Shown: positions 1 through 9,475 of the stretch, in pieces
Position numbering within the stretch: the stretch's first letter is position 1
Layout: each line of letters starts with the position of its first letter
Assembly: GCF_002584535.1 (NCBI RefSeq)
Contig: NZ_NUOT01000052.1
Coordinates: 19,840 to 83,839 of the forward strand
DNA length: 64,000 bases
Reading direction: 5' to 3'
Source of the DNA: Bacillus cereus
GTDB lineage: Bacteria > Bacillota > Bacilli > Bacillales > Bacillaceae_G
Program-made: the position numbers and the translations under genes
The notes under the pieces: generated by a model
What the model saw: the letters and a program-made list of their open reading frames with translations, nothing else
Database searches by the model: none
Told to the model about the DNA's origin: nothing

Positions 1-251
1 ATATTATTCGTACAGAAATCATTAGACAAATTAAACAAAATGAAAGTATTTATTTTCCAGATGCTGCTGACAAAGTGATGAGTACAAAGAAATTCAACTA
101 CTTTTTAGAACCAGATAACCTTGTCATTTATTTCTCTTTATATGAAATCGCACCTTATTCAAGTGGAATCCCGCAATTTCGTATTCCATACACATTACTA
201 AGGGATTCATTGAATCCTACTTATCAAAACATTTTGATTGACAATAGATAA
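1..251 (+). CDS. C-terminal end of a DUF3298/RsiV-like protein (5' truncated by window)
   Basis: Only the last 82 codons lie in the window, read in the third frame up to a TAA at 249-251. The fragment contains LEPDNLVIYFSLYEIAPYSS followed by FRIPYTLL, which is the typical end of the DUF3298 domain found in RsiV-type anti-sigma factors and in PdaC-like peptidoglycan deacetylases. In that family the domain is extracellular and in RsiV it binds lysozyme. No other domain can be seen, so the full architecture and function stay open. The gene ends 16 bases before the bioY operator and is unlikely to be functionally linked to it. Confidence 0.7.
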   Translation, partial: IIRTEIIRQIKQNESIYFPDAADKVMSTKKFNYFLEPDNLVIYFSLYEIAPYSSGIPQFRIPYTLLRDSLNPTYQNILIDNR

Positions 252-266
252 ACGAATTAGCTACGA

Positions 267-302
267 TAATGTTAACTGAACATCAACAGGAGGTTAACAT
301 TA
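267..302 (+). promoter_or_regulatory. BirA-type operator overlapping the bioY RBS
   Basis: A perfect inverted repeat TAATGTTAAC (267-276) - 16 bases - GTTAACATTA (293-302) matches the Bacillus BirA box, whose core is GTTAAC in two arms about 14-16 bases apart. The right arm overlaps the end of the AGGAGG ribosome binding site and the first base of the bioY start codon. BirA bound with biotinyl-AMP would therefore block expression when biotin is plentiful. Arms and spacing are seen; regulation is inferred from the family. Confidence 0.85.
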
Positions 303-898
303 TGAAGCAATTACGCGTTTCGGATTTATCACTAGCAGCTATGTTTGTTGCGCTTATGGCAATTGGTGCGAATATCGTATCATGGGCACCCTTTTTACAA
401 GTGGCTGGTGTTCCCCTTTCGATGCAACCATTCTTCGCAATTTTAGCGGGTCTTCTTCTCGGAAGCAGACTTGGGGCCTTATCTATGACTGTTTATATGC
501 TTATTGGGGTTGCAGGAGCACCAATTTTCGCTAAATTCCAAGCTGGATTTGGCGCACTGTTAGATCCTACCGGTGGTTTTATTATCGCATTCATTATTGT
601 TGCTTATGTAACAGGAAAACTAGTAGAACAAAGAGAAAAACCACAACTTGGGACATTTGCAATCGCATCTGCCACTGGAATTATCTTAACTTATATCATT
701 GGTACAACTTATATGTATGCGGCTGTAAACTTCTGGATGGGCGGAAATATGAGTTACAAAGCGGCTTGGACGATTATGATGTGGTTTGCTGTTAAAGATA
801 TCATCTTTACAATTATCGGTGCTATCATTGCACCTCGTATATACTATGCGGTTCATAACTCTGTATATCAACGCAATTCTAGTTTCTCTCCAAAATAG
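302..898 (+). CDS. bioY: Biotin transporter BioY (ECF S-component)
   Basis: A 198-residue integral membrane protein of the BioY family, the substrate-binding S component of energy-coupling-factor biotin importers. It shows about six hydrophobic segments and the BioY signature around residues 75-105 (GAPIFAKF then LDPTGGF). The start at 302 is chosen because CAGGAGG ends 8 bases upstream; an in-frame ATG at 269 lies inside the BirA operator and has no ribosome binding site. No EcfA/EcfT genes are adjacent, so it probably uses the shared ECF module encoded elsewhere. Expression is likely repressed by BirA. An intrinsic terminator follows, so it is a single-gene unit. Confidence 0.95.
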   Translation: MKQLRVSDLSLAAMFVALMAIGANIVSWAPFLQVAGVPLSMQPFFAILAGLLLGSRLGALSMTVYMLIGVAGAPIFAKFQAGFGALLDPTGGFIIAFIIVAYVTGKLVEQREKPQLGTFAIASATGIILTYIIGTTYMYAAVNFWMGGNMSYKAAWTIMMWFAVKDIIFTIIGAIIAPRIYYAVHNSVYQRNSSFSPK

Positions 899-955
899 AA
901 TACGTTGATCCTTAAACCATTTGAAGTAAATCATAAATTTAGAAAATAAGACACA

Positions 956-994
956 AAAAGGATATCATCAAAATCGATGATATCCTTTTCTTTT
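956..994 (+). terminator. Intrinsic terminator after bioY
   Basis: A 14-bp perfect stem (956-969 with 976-989), 6-base loop, then a T-rich tail. Confidence 0.9.
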
Positions 995-1090
995 AGAAAC
1001 ATCCTTGATTGCACTGATATAAATTTGATTTTTACATATAAATAAATTATGCTTGAAAAGAATTAAAATTGCATAAGGAATTGATTATAA

Positions 1091-2647
1091 ATGGTAGGAA
1101 CAGCCTCGCAAGACAAGGCAAAAAGATTTCTCATCGTAACATTATTTTTCACACTTGGGACAGCTTTAGGCAAACTACTTGGATTTGCAAAAGAAGTTAC
1201 ACTTGGAGCTTATTTCGGTACAAACTATGCTGTAGATGCATATGTGGTTGCTTTAAATATACCAACAATTGTATTCACTGGTATCACAGGCGCTTTTGCC
1301 TTCTCATTCATTCCTATTTTCATGGAACTAAAAGGCAAAGATCCTCTTAAAGCATATCGATTTATGAATAACTTTTTAAATATTATTTTACTCATTTTCT
1401 TTATTCCGCTTTTGCTCATTGAACTGCAACCACATTTTTTTATTAAAATGTTTGCACATGGTTTACCCGAGCAAACAGCAGTATTGTCAGCCTATTTGCT
1501 GCAAATTATTTTTCCAACTGTATTTTGTACATTTTTTATTGATATCTTCAATGCTTATTTAAACAGTTTACATAAATTTCGAATTACAAGTATACAATGG
1601 ATTGTGTTAAATGGGATTACACTACTTATCTTTGTTTTGCTCGTACAATGGATTGGAATTTATGCACTTGCATTAGGTGTTATACTTGGAAATATTGTAC
1701 AAACTATACTTGTCTACATTGCTTCTAGACGCGAAGGATACCATTATAAATTTTTAATTGATTGGAAAGATCCTTCTTTAAAAAGGATGATGGCCTTAAG
1801 TATCCCTGCATTTATTACAAGTGTGTCTATTCAAATTAATTTACTCGTAGATCGAACGTTAGTTTCCGGACTGGAAGAAGGGTCTATTGCAGCTCTTAAT
1901 TATTCTCAAAAGTTATATTTTATTCCACTTGGATTAATTGCTGCTCCTGTCTTAACTGTCATGTACCCAAAATTCGTTGAATATGTAAACCAGGAGAATT
2001 GGAAACCATTCATTCAGCTCATTGAAACGAATATTAAAGTACTGTTATTTTTATTTATCCCAGTCTGTGTTTATTTTACATTCTTTACTGAAGAAATTGT
2101 AAAAGTGATTTATAACTATGGTGCATTCGGAAAGGATTCTATTGAGCTAACAGCAACCGCACTACAATTTTATGCAGTCGCTGCTCTTATGCAACCTTTA
2201 AAAGATTTACTTGATCGCTTATTGTTTTCACTAAAACTGAATCGTTATATTATGTACGTATCTATCGTTTCTATGGTTGTAAATGTTATATTATGTATCG
2301 TACTCGTTCATTATATTGGTTTAGCAGGTGCTGCACTTTCAACCTCTATTGCATCAGTAAGTACAGTATTTCTGTTATTATGGATGTTGCAAAAGTATAT
2401 GAAAGAGAAAGAACAGATAAATTTGCACTACACTCGCTTTTTATTGAAATGTACCGTTGCATCTTTTGTAAGTTTGTATGCTTCCAAACTACTGCTTCAT
2501 TTCTCACATGATACAAAATTACTTATCTTATTAGCAATAACAGTCGGTGCTATCATTTACTTACTTATTACTTACATGTTAAGAGTAAAGGAGCTACAAC
2601 AATTGCTATCGCTATTTTTAGGTAAAAGGAAGGATATAAATGAATAA
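1091..2647 (+). CDS. MurJ/MviN-family lipid-linked oligosaccharide flippase
   Basis: A 518-residue polytopic membrane protein of the MOP superfamily, MviN/MurJ branch. The conserved N-terminal motif KLLGFAKEV (residues 28-36) followed by AYFGTNYAVDAYVVALNIP is typical, as is the total length with about 14 hydrophobic segments. Family members flip undecaprenyl-diphosphate-linked precursors across the membrane. The next two genes encode a GT4 glycosyltransferase and an O-antigen-ligase-like protein, so it could serve export of a surface polysaccharide repeat unit rather than, or as well as, lipid II. The start follows AAGGA with an 11-base spacer. The last 8 bases overlap the next gene, indicating an operon. 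Confidence 0.88.
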   Translation: MVGTASQDKAKRFLIVTLFFTLGTALGKLLGFAKEVTLGAYFGTNYAVDAYVVALNIPTIVFTGITGAFAFSFIPIFMELKGKDPLKAYRFMNNFLNIILLIFFIPLLLIELQPHFFIKMFAHGLPEQTAVLSAYLLQIIFPTVFCTFFIDIFNAYLNSLHKFRITSIQWIVLNGITLLIFVLLVQWIGIYALALGVILGNIVQTILVYIASRREGYHYKFLIDWKDPSLKRMMALSIPAFITSVSIQINLLVDRTLVSGLEEGSIAALNYSQKLYFIPLGLIAAPVLTVMYPKFVEYVNQENWKPFIQLIETNIKVLLFLFIPVCVYFTFFTEEIVKVIYNYGAFGKDSIELTATALQFYAVAALMQPLKDLLDRLLFSLKLNRYIMYVSIVSMVVNVILCIVLVHYIGLAGAALSTSIASVSTVFLLLWMLQKYMKEKEQINLHYTRFLLKCTVASFVSLYASKLLLHFSHDTKLLILLAITVGAIIYLLITYMLRVKELQQLLSLFLGKRKDINE

Positions 2648-3707
2648 AATTATGTACCTTTTGAATTATGTCGGGGATGGTGGGTCGGAAAAATATGTCC
2701 TCGATTTAATTCAATCTATTGATCCAAAACGTTGTGTTCTTGTATATTCTACTCCTGGCCCTTTCTTACATAAGTTTGAGAAATTAAACATACCCATATA
2801 TCGTATAGAAATGCACCATCCTTTTGATATACAAGCTGCAAGAAAACTTAAAAAAATAATCGCAAAAGAACAAGTAGATATAGTTCACGCACAATTTTTA
2901 CGTGAGAACTATATTGCAATTTTAGCAAAACTATTAGGAGCATCCATACGTGTCATCTGGACATATCATGTGGATGTTCCAATGGCACGTCCTTTAAGAT
3001 GGTGCAATGCTTTTTTTACTCGTTACAATGACACGATTATTTGTATTTCACAGTTTATGAAACAACAGCTTCTTGAAAAAGGGGTTCAAAAGGATAAATT
3101 AAAAATGATTTACAATGGTTTAGAAGACCCTTATTCAAATGCATTACCCGCTCTTCATAAACCGATGAAAATCGCTGTAATTGGAAGGTTAAGCGAGGAA
3201 AAGGGGCAACCTTTTTTTATAAGAAGCTTACACAAGTTAAAAACACAATATCCGTCTTTACAATGGCAATGTAATATTATTGGAGACGGGCCACTAAAAA
3301 GTCAATTAGAAAACTTAATCACGACGTTACAATTAGATGATTCCGTTTCTTTATTAGGTTTTCAAGATAACATTATAAAAGAATACGAAGCACATGATAT
3401 AATCGTGATTCCGTCAAAAAATGAAGGATTATCCTACGTTGCAATTGAGGCAATTGCCATGAAAAAACCCGTGATTGCGACAAATATTGGTGGGTTACCT
3501 GAAGTTATTGTTCCAAATCAATCGGGTATCTCTATACCATATGGAGATGAAGAACAATTAGCAACTGCACTAGCAAGATTATTACAAGATGAAAAGCTAT
3601 ACCATTCCTTGGCAGAATGCGGACGCGAATATTATTTACAAAACTTCACTTTCTCTAAAATGCTAACAGAAGTAAACAATATTTATCGCATACCATCATC
3701 ATGTTAA
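2640..3707 (+). CDS. GT4-family glycosyltransferase
   Basis: A 355-residue cytoplasmic GT-B glycosyltransferase. The N-terminal half has the GDGGSEKYV loop (residues 12-20) and the C-terminal Rossmann domain starts near residue 178 (IAVIGRLSEEKGQ). The nucleotide-sugar site is visible as PSKNEGLSYVAIEAIA followed by KPVIATNIGGLPEVI, with the EX7E arrangement of GT4 enzymes. The sugar specificity cannot be read from sequence. The ATG lies inside the end of the upstream flippase gene (8-bp overlap), so the two are translationally coupled. It probably adds a sugar to a lipid-linked intermediate handled by its neighbours. Confidence 0.9.
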   Translation: MNKIMYLLNYVGDGGSEKYVLDLIQSIDPKRCVLVYSTPGPFLHKFEKLNIPIYRIEMHHPFDIQAARKLKKIIAKEQVDIVHAQFLRENYIAILAKLLGASIRVIWTYHVDVPMARPLRWCNAFFTRYNDTIICISQFMKQQLLEKGVQKDKLKMIYNGLEDPYSNALPALHKPMKIAVIGRLSEEKGQPFFIRSLHKLKTQYPSLQWQCNIIGDGPLKSQLENLITTLQLDDSVSLLGFQDNIIKEYEAHDIIVIPSKNEGLSYVAIEAIAMKKPVIATNIGGLPEVIVPNQSGISIPYGDEEQLATALARLLQDEKLYHSLAECGREYYLQNFTFSKMLTEVNNIYRIPSSC

Positions 3708-3719
3708 AGGAGACTATAT

Positions 3720-5093
3720 ATGATACACCTTACTCGATTTCATTATATACTGCTCAGCATTTTCTTTGTTACATTAGGGTTGTTATTCCCATCACCTTAT
3801 ACCGGGCTATTCATTTCAGCTTTATTAGCAGTCTCTGCTTTCCGAGATGAAAAGCTCGGTATTGCTTATTTACTATTATTCATTCCGATGCGTCCTTTTC
3901 TTACAGCCTATAACGCTGGATTCAAATTGATCGGTTCTCTCATTATTCTCTCTTTGTTATGTAAATTGTTTTTACAATACCGACATAATATTTCAAAGCT
4001 ATTTTCATTTCATTACTTTGAAATTGCATATTTTGTATTTTGTTTATTCGGATCTATTTTAGGAATAGTAAATGGCGTTTCCCTTACAGCGATTGTAATG
4101 CAGCTACATACCCTGTTACTATTTTACTTTGTATTCTATATTGTATCGCGGCTTTCTTTCCATCATGATGATTTGTTATTTTTTGCAAAAATAACTTTCA
4201 TCGCTTCCATTATCATTTCAATACAAGGTTTAATTGAAAAACTCTCTCTACGAAGTATGTTGCTTCCAGAGGCATGGAAAGAACTCGTATTAGCCCCTAC
4301 AAATAAAATACGTATATACGGGATGGCCGGCGGTCCAAATGAATTAGCACTTTATTTAATATTAGCATTTCTCATATCACTCTATTTATTGCGAGATGCT
4401 TCAACCAAAATGAAATATATCGTCTATATAGGACTCACGCTTATCGCAACGACGTTATTATTAACATATTCACGTGGCGCTTTTTTAACAGTGATGATAT
4501 TTGTAGTTCTTTATATCATCGTTTATAGACGTATACCGTATTGGAAATCACTACTTTCCGTACTGCTAATATCATCCTTGTGTGCTGCAGGTATCTCTTC
4601 TGTGACGAATTATTTAGAAGGAGATGCTCTCGGAGCTAAACGTTTTTCAGAAGCTTTATCCGAAGAAACTGTTGAACTAAGTAAGCAAGATGGACGAATC
4701 TATTATGTGAAAAAAGCAGTAGAAATTTTCAAGGACAAACCGATTACAGGATATGGTTTCGGTACATTTGGTGATGCAGCTACTCAAACACATTCTTCAC
4801 CAATTTATAAGCAGTACAATATTACATGGAATTTTTATTCGGATAACCAGTACATTCAGATCCTTGCTGAAACGGGCCTCATTGGAGTCATCCTATGCGC
4901 TATATTTGCATTTGGTTTTTTAAGGCTGTTTTGGGAATATAGAAAAGAAGCACCATTTGGTCCCCTCCTCTTATATTTATGCGTCGGCGCTATCGTCGGA
5001 AGTGCTTTTTATAATATCTTAGAGAATGGAATCTTTATGATATATTTCTTTCTCACAGCTGGATGTATATTGAAAAAGAAAGAGGACTACTGA
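3720..5093 (+). CDS. O-antigen ligase / Wzy-like polysaccharide polymerase
   Basis: A 457-residue protein with about ten or more membrane segments and the Wzy_C/O-antigen ligase core: LLTYSRGAFLTVMIFVVLYI near residues 242-261, then a large extracellular loop with TGYGFGTFG and the NQYIQILAETGLIG motif. Family members polymerise or transfer lipid-linked oligosaccharides outside the membrane. Its position as third gene after a flippase and a GT4 enzyme supports a role in assembling a surface glycan. The ribosome binding site AAAGGAG lies a few bases after the previous stop. Its TGA falls inside the stem of the bidirectional terminator. Confidence 0.85.
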   Translation: MIHLTRFHYILLSIFFVTLGLLFPSPYTGLFISALLAVSAFRDEKLGIAYLLLFIPMRPFLTAYNAGFKLIGSLIILSLLCKLFLQYRHNISKLFSFHYFEIAYFVFCLFGSILGIVNGVSLTAIVMQLHTLLLFYFVFYIVSRLSFHHDDLLFFAKITFIASIIISIQGLIEKLSLRSMLLPEAWKELVLAPTNKIRIYGMAGGPNELALYLILAFLISLYLLRDASTKMKYIVYIGLTLIATTLLLTYSRGAFLTVMIFVVLYIIVYRRIPYWKSLLSVLLISSLCAAGISSVTNYLEGDALGAKRFSEALSEETVELSKQDGRIYYVKKAVEIFKDKPITGYGFGTFGDAATQTHSSPIYKQYNITWNFYSDNQYIQILAETGLIGVILCAIFAFGFLRLFWEYRKEAPFGPLLLYLCVGAIVGSAFYNILENGIFMIYFFLTAGCILKKKEDY

Positions 5094-5116
5094 TATTTCA
5101 GTAGTCCTCTTTCTTT
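5078..5116. terminator. Bidirectional intrinsic terminator between convergent genes
   Basis: A perfect 16-bp stem (5078-5093 with 5098-5113) with a 4-base loop and T-rich tails on both sides. It contains the stop codon of the upstream gene. Confidence 0.92.
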
Positions 5117-5121
5117 TTATA

Positions 5122-7800
5122 TTATAATTTTTTCTGTTTTCTTGATAACACGAAACCAAGTAACAATGTAACAATTAAACTAATAGAAGAAACGATTGCT
5201 CCTATTACAAACCCTGGAGAAGTATATTTTAATTCAACTGTATGTGTTCCTTTTTCTAAATCTAATCCAAGGAACGCATCATTTAATTTCAGTAACTTCG
5301 TCTCTTTTCCATCTACAGTCGCCTTCCAGCCCTTATCGTATGGAATCGATAAGAATAAATAATCATCTTCTTTCACATCAATTTTTCCAGATACAGTACG
5401 ACTTGTGTAGTTTGTTACGTCAAATGGCTGCTGTTTTAATTCATTCACTCGCTGATCCAATGCATCTACATCAAGCCCATAGAATAATTGTTGTTCTAGC
5501 TCAATAGACTGATGGTTTACTTTTACTTCAACTTCTACTTTTTCATTTTCAAAATATCCCAAATCAAGGATACCGTTATTCCAATAATAACGCGGATACT
5601 CTGTAAATTTCTTACCAAGAGATTTTCCATTTACATATACTTTTGTAACATCAGTTGGCTCTACACGTAATTTCGTATACAACTGTTGTTTACCTTTGAC
5701 ATCAAATACATATTTAATGCTAGCTGTTTTACCATCTTGTTGTTTTATCAATTCAATTGGCTTTTGTTTCGTCTGAGCTATTTTTTTCTTTTCAGCAGCT
5801 AATTCTTGCTTCGTTTTTTCCTTTTCTACAACCTCCAAGTTATTATATTCTACAGAACTTGGTTCAAGTGGTTTATAGTAGCTAATATCTTGCCCATTTA
5901 ATTTGCCAATAAATTTATTTTGTTCTTCAAAGGAATTTACATAGTTAATTTTTTGAACCTTTAACTTATCTTTTCCTTTTATATCAAATTCCTCTTTATT
6001 TACCATGTACCCAAATGGAAGAGCATTTTTATTCTCATATACATAGTTCTTACCTACACGATCAATTTCGGACCATCCATACTTGTTAAGTGGTTCATCT
6101 GAAATCATATATTTCATTCCGAGCAATGCATCTGTAGAAATAATGCCTTTACCATTTTGTAAAATTAGAGCCTCTAAATAACCATAACCTAACTCCTGCA
6201 TATATAAGTTTAAATGGCCGTTTGCTACGGAGTTAAAATGCGTCACACCTTTATACCCAAAACGCAATGCGTCATTCCATGTAACGCCTCGCGTCGTTTC
6301 CATGCGATAAAGTCCTTTATCCTTTTCAGCGACTTTTTGAATTGTTTCTTCATATCTTGGATATGGTGAAGCATACTCTTGACGATTAATATAACCGTAC
6401 TCATACCCCATTAACTTAACCATATAGACTGTATTAAGTGCAACATCAAGTGATACCACGGCTACTAAAGCAAATGAGATTATTGCTTTATTTTTTTTCA
6501 AGCGTACTTTTGCAATTAACAATAATGCATATACAACAATAAAGAACACATTTGTAATAATTTTATTCGATTGTATATAGCTTGGAGCTAAATTCCCAAG
6601 TAATAACAGCATAACTAGGTTAAAAAGAACAACCTTTTTTAAAGCCGGTATTAACTCCTCTTCAAACACCATAAATGTTCGAACTGCAACCAAAATGAGC
6701 ATGAAAGAGAAAGTGAATGAATAACGATATGGGAAGTTCGTTGGTGGTTCAAAACCGTGCCAAGCTATATTTAAAAATGGAATTTCAAACGATAGAACTA
6801 AAAATAGTAAAACTGCTCCATATACGATCTTTTCTTTTAAAGCAATTTTCTTTGTTATAAAGAATAATGGAAGCAATAATAGTGTTAAAACACCAGCGTA
6901 AACATTTGGCATACCATTTACTGTTGTATCGACTACTCCGTTAAAGAATCGTGTATAGAATTCTACAAGATCAAAATTAAATGCTGTAGAAAATGGTAGC
7001 TTTGCACGTTCCACAAAGTTACTCTTTAAGTCCATATATGTTGGTAAGGTAATAAAGGCAGACATCCCTGCTGCTAAACCTGTTCCCATACAGAACCAAA
7101 CAAATCTTTGTATGAATAACTTTATATTTCGAACATCGTACAGCACACAAAAACGTGCTACAAAATAGATAAACGTAAATATCCCTACCATAACAGAGAT
7201 ATAAAAGTTTGTAATAAATGTAAGTGCTAAGCTAAACGTAAATAATCCATATTTCTTCTGTGTTAAAAGTTTTTCAACCCCTAACAAAATGAGAGGTAGT
7301 AAATAAATCCCGTCTAACCACATTACACAGAATGAATACACAGTTACAAATGACATTAATGCGTAAAAAGTTGAAAATAGTGTAATTGTGATTTCTCGGC
7401 GCTTCATCATATGACTTAAATAATACGTCATTGTTACACCAGCTAGTCCAACTTTTAATAACGTCATTAACATAATCGCTTCCGGAATATGTGCACGATC
7501 AAAAAAGAGAATTAAAATGGAAAATGGACTTGCTAAATAATAGGCAAATACACCAATAAAATTAAGGCCCATTCCACCTTCCCAACTATAAAATATGCTT
7601 TTTCCATCTTTGAAAACATCATATAAGTACGTGTAAAATTGTACATATTGTGTATGTAAATCAGTTACAAGGATTGATTTTGATCCAAATGGCGCCACAC
7701 CAAGTAACATGAAAACTACACCATAAATAGAAAAAGGAAGTAAGAAAGCAAATGTATATAAAACCTTCTTTTTCTTAAACAAATCTAACAGTGCTTGCAT
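5122..7800 (-). CDS. yfhO: YfhO-family GT-C glycosyltransferase (teichoic acid glycosylation)
   Basis: An 892-residue membrane protein of the YfhO family: a long N-terminal region with about a dozen membrane segments, then a large extracytoplasmic domain (about residues 480-860) and a last C-terminal membrane segment before KKL. In B. subtilis, YfhO is the extracellular GT-C-type enzyme that transfers GlcNAc from a lipid carrier to lipoteichoic acid, working with CsbB and GtcA. Both partner types lie just upstream on the same strand. The start at 7800 is chosen because GGAGG precedes it by about 6 bases; an ATG six codons earlier lies in front of that site. Confidence 0.9.
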   Translation of the reverse strand: MQALLDLFKKKKVLYTFAFLLPFSIYGVVFMLLGVAPFGSKSILVTDLHTQYVQFYTYLYDVFKDGKSIFYSWEGGMGLNFIGVFAYYLASPFSILILFFDRAHIPEAIMLMTLLKVGLAGVTMTYYLSHMMKRREITITLFSTFYALMSFVTVYSFCVMWLDGIYLLPLILLGVEKLLTQKKYGLFTFSLALTFITNFYISVMVGIFTFIYFVARFCVLYDVRNIKLFIQRFVWFCMGTGLAAGMSAFITLPTYMDLKSNFVERAKLPFSTAFNFDLVEFYTRFFNGVVDTTVNGMPNVYAGVLTLLLLPLFFITKKIALKEKIVYGAVLLFLVLSFEIPFLNIAWHGFEPPTNFPYRYSFTFSFMLILVAVRTFMVFEEELIPALKKVVLFNLVMLLLLGNLAPSYIQSNKIITNVFFIVVYALLLIAKVRLKKNKAIISFALVAVVSLDVALNTVYMVKLMGYEYGYINRQEYASPYPRYEETIQKVAEKDKGLYRMETTRGVTWNDALRFGYKGVTHFNSVANGHLNLYMQELGYGYLEALILQNGKGIISTDALLGMKYMISDEPLNKYGWSEIDRVGKNYVYENKNALPFGYMVNKEEFDIKGKDKLKVQKINYVNSFEEQNKFIGKLNGQDISYYKPLEPSSVEYNNLEVVEKEKTKQELAAEKKKIAQTKQKPIELIKQQDGKTASIKYVFDVKGKQQLYTKLRVEPTDVTKVYVNGKSLGKKFTEYPRYYWNNGILDLGYFENEKVEVEVKVNHQSIELEQQLFYGLDVDALDQRVNELKQQPFDVTNYTSRTVSGKIDVKEDDYLFLSIPYDKGWKATVDGKETKLLKLNDAFLGLDLEKGTHTVELKYTSPGFVIGAIVSSISLIVTLLLGFVLSRKQKKL

Positions 7801-7892
7801 TATACTCCTCCATAACATTCTTTGTTAATAATTTATTACAAAAATATATGTATAAAAAACAATAGCCGGCATAAAGCCAAGCCATTTGTTTT

Positions 7893-8315
7893 TTAAGCAT
7901 TTTGACCATTTTCTACATCGGTCTTCTTTCTAAAAATAACATACTTACTTGCAAAATAATTAAAGACAACAACAATAATATTTGCAATAACTTTTGTAAT
8001 TAAATCATTTATACCTAACCATTCAATAAATGCTATCATCGCAAAGAGATCTATAAAATACGATAGGATACGAAATCCCATAAAATAAAAGAACTCCTTC
8101 AACGCATGAGTCAAATTAGCTTGTTGACTATTGAAGACATATTTTTTGTTTGTAATATACGCAAACAATACAGCTACAATCCACGCAATCGTTGTTGCTA
8201 TTTTATAGTCCATTCCAACTAAAGTTGCACAAATGAAATAAGTTACAATATTAATCAGTGTTGTTAAACCACCAAAAAATAAATAATTAAATATTTCCTT
8301 CGTTTTATTATTCAC
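7893..8315 (-). CDS. GtrA/GtcA-family lipid-linked sugar flippase
   Basis: A 140-residue protein with four membrane segments and the GtrA signature: FGGLTTLINIVTYF near the N-terminus, WIVAVLFAYITNKKYVF in the middle and FNYFASKYVIFRKK near the end. GtrA proteins are thought to flip undecaprenyl-phosphate-linked sugars to the outer face of the membrane. It lies 12 bases after the CsbB-like gene and ahead of yfhO, completing the synthase-flippase-transferase trio. The start is GTG at 8315 with AGGGGA upstream. Confidence 0.92.
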   Translation of the reverse strand: MNNKTKEIFNYLFFGGLTTLINIVTYFICATLVGMDYKIATTIAWIVAVLFAYITNKKYVFNSQQANLTHALKEFFYFMGFRILSYFIDLFAMIAFIEWLGINDLITKVIANIIVVVFNYFASKYVIFRKKTDVENGQNA

Positions 8316-8327
8316 ACTTATAATCCC

Positions 8328-9335
8328 CTAGTGATTGGATTTTACTTTACGATCTTCTACACTATATAATTTTGCCATCTTTTTATCGCCATCTATATTT
8401 GTTACTTTGTCATCGTTATATTCATCTACAAAATATAGTGGACGCTGTTTTGTTTCGTTAAAAATACGTCCTAAGTATTCACCAATAATACCAATGGAAA
8501 TTAATTGTACGCCGCCGATGAATAGAATCGCCGTCATCATGGATGGATATCCACTTACCGACTCACCGTACATAAGCGTCTTAATAATGATCCAAAGCAT
8601 GTAGACAAATGCTCCGAATGAAACAGTAAATCCCATGAATGATGCAAGACGGAGTGGAGCTGTTGTAAAGGATGTAATCCCTTCAATCGCAAGATCCATT
8701 AGTTTAAAATAATTCCACTTTGTTTCGCCTGCAGCACGTGGATCACGGTCAAATAAAATTTCTTTCTTATTATAACCAATCCAGCTAAACATTCCTTTTG
8801 TATAACGCTGTGTTTCGCGGATTTTCTTTAATGCTTCTACACAACGGCGATCTAATAAACGGAAATCTCCTGTATTTTCCTGAATAGGGATTCTTGTCGT
8901 TTTCTTTAATAAGCCATAAAATTTACCCGCTGTCCATTTTTTCGCCCATGACTCACCTGCACGAGAGCGTCGTTTAGCGTATATATCATCATAGCCTTCT
9001 TCCCAGTATTTAATCATTTCAGGAATAAGCTCAGGTGGATCCTGTAAATCTGCATCAATAATAATTACAGCATCACCCATTGCATGATCAAGACCTGCAA
9101 TCATCGCTGTTTCTTTCCCAAAGTTTCGTGATAAATCCACATATGAAATGCGCTCATCGTGTTCTCTAAATTCTTTAATAATATCTAATGTACGATCTTT
9201 ACTTCCATCATTCACAAATAAAATTTCAAATTTATAATTTGGAATTCCTTGAAATACACCTGTTAACCGACTATATAATTGATCTAATACTTCTTCTTCA
9301 TTATATGCCGGCACTAAAATTGTAATGGTCTTCAA
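8328..9335 (-). CDS. csbB: CsbB-like GT2 polyprenyl-phosphate glycosyltransferase
   Basis: A 335-residue GT2 enzyme: ILVPAYNEEEVLDQLY at the N-terminus, acidic motif IIDADLQDPPELI near residues 90-102, and two C-terminal membrane segments typical of GtrB/CsbB/DPM1-like enzymes. These make undecaprenyl-phosphate-sugar on the cytoplasmic side. The context, followed by GtrA and YfhO, is that of the CsbB-GtcA-YfhO lipoteichoic acid glycosylation pathway; GlcNAc as the sugar is inferred. I place the start at the TTG at 9335, because AAAGGAG lies 8 bases upstream; an earlier in-frame TTG at 9359 lies ahead of that site. Confidence 0.88.
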   Translation of the reverse strand: MKTITILVPAYNEEEVLDQLYSRLTGVFQGIPNYKFEILFVNDGSKDRTLDIIKEFREHDERISYVDLSRNFGKETAMIAGLDHAMGDAVIIIDADLQDPPELIPEMIKYWEEGYDDIYAKRRSRAGESWAKKWTAGKFYGLLKKTTRIPIQENTGDFRLLDRRCVEALKKIRETQRYTKGMFSWIGYNKKEILFDRDPRAAGETKWNYFKLMDLAIEGITSFTTAPLRLASFMGFTVSFGAFVYMLWIIIKTLMYGESVSGYPSMMTAILFIGGVQLISIGIIGEYLGRIFNETKQRPLYFVDEYNDDKVTNIDGDKKMAKLYSVEDRKVKSNH

Positions 9336-9392
9336 AGAAGGTACTCCTTTCTTTTTCAAGCTTTCTCATAAAGAATAATTTATAAGCACAGA

Positions 9393-9454
9393 TTAGACAT
9401 AGTAAACTGGAAGTTTGTCTTAGAATACCTCATTCTCCAATCCACTATGTCTAA
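9393..9454. repeat. Long inverted repeat between galU and csbB
   Basis: TTAGACATAGT (9393-9403) is exactly repeated in inverse at 9444-9454, with a second TGGA/TCCA pair inside and a loop of about 30 bases. It may act as a weak terminator after galU or as a structured leader of the csbB-gtrA-yfhO transcript. Only the repeat is seen. Confidence 0.6.
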
Positions 9455-9475
9455 CCGTACATATTTATAAATGAA

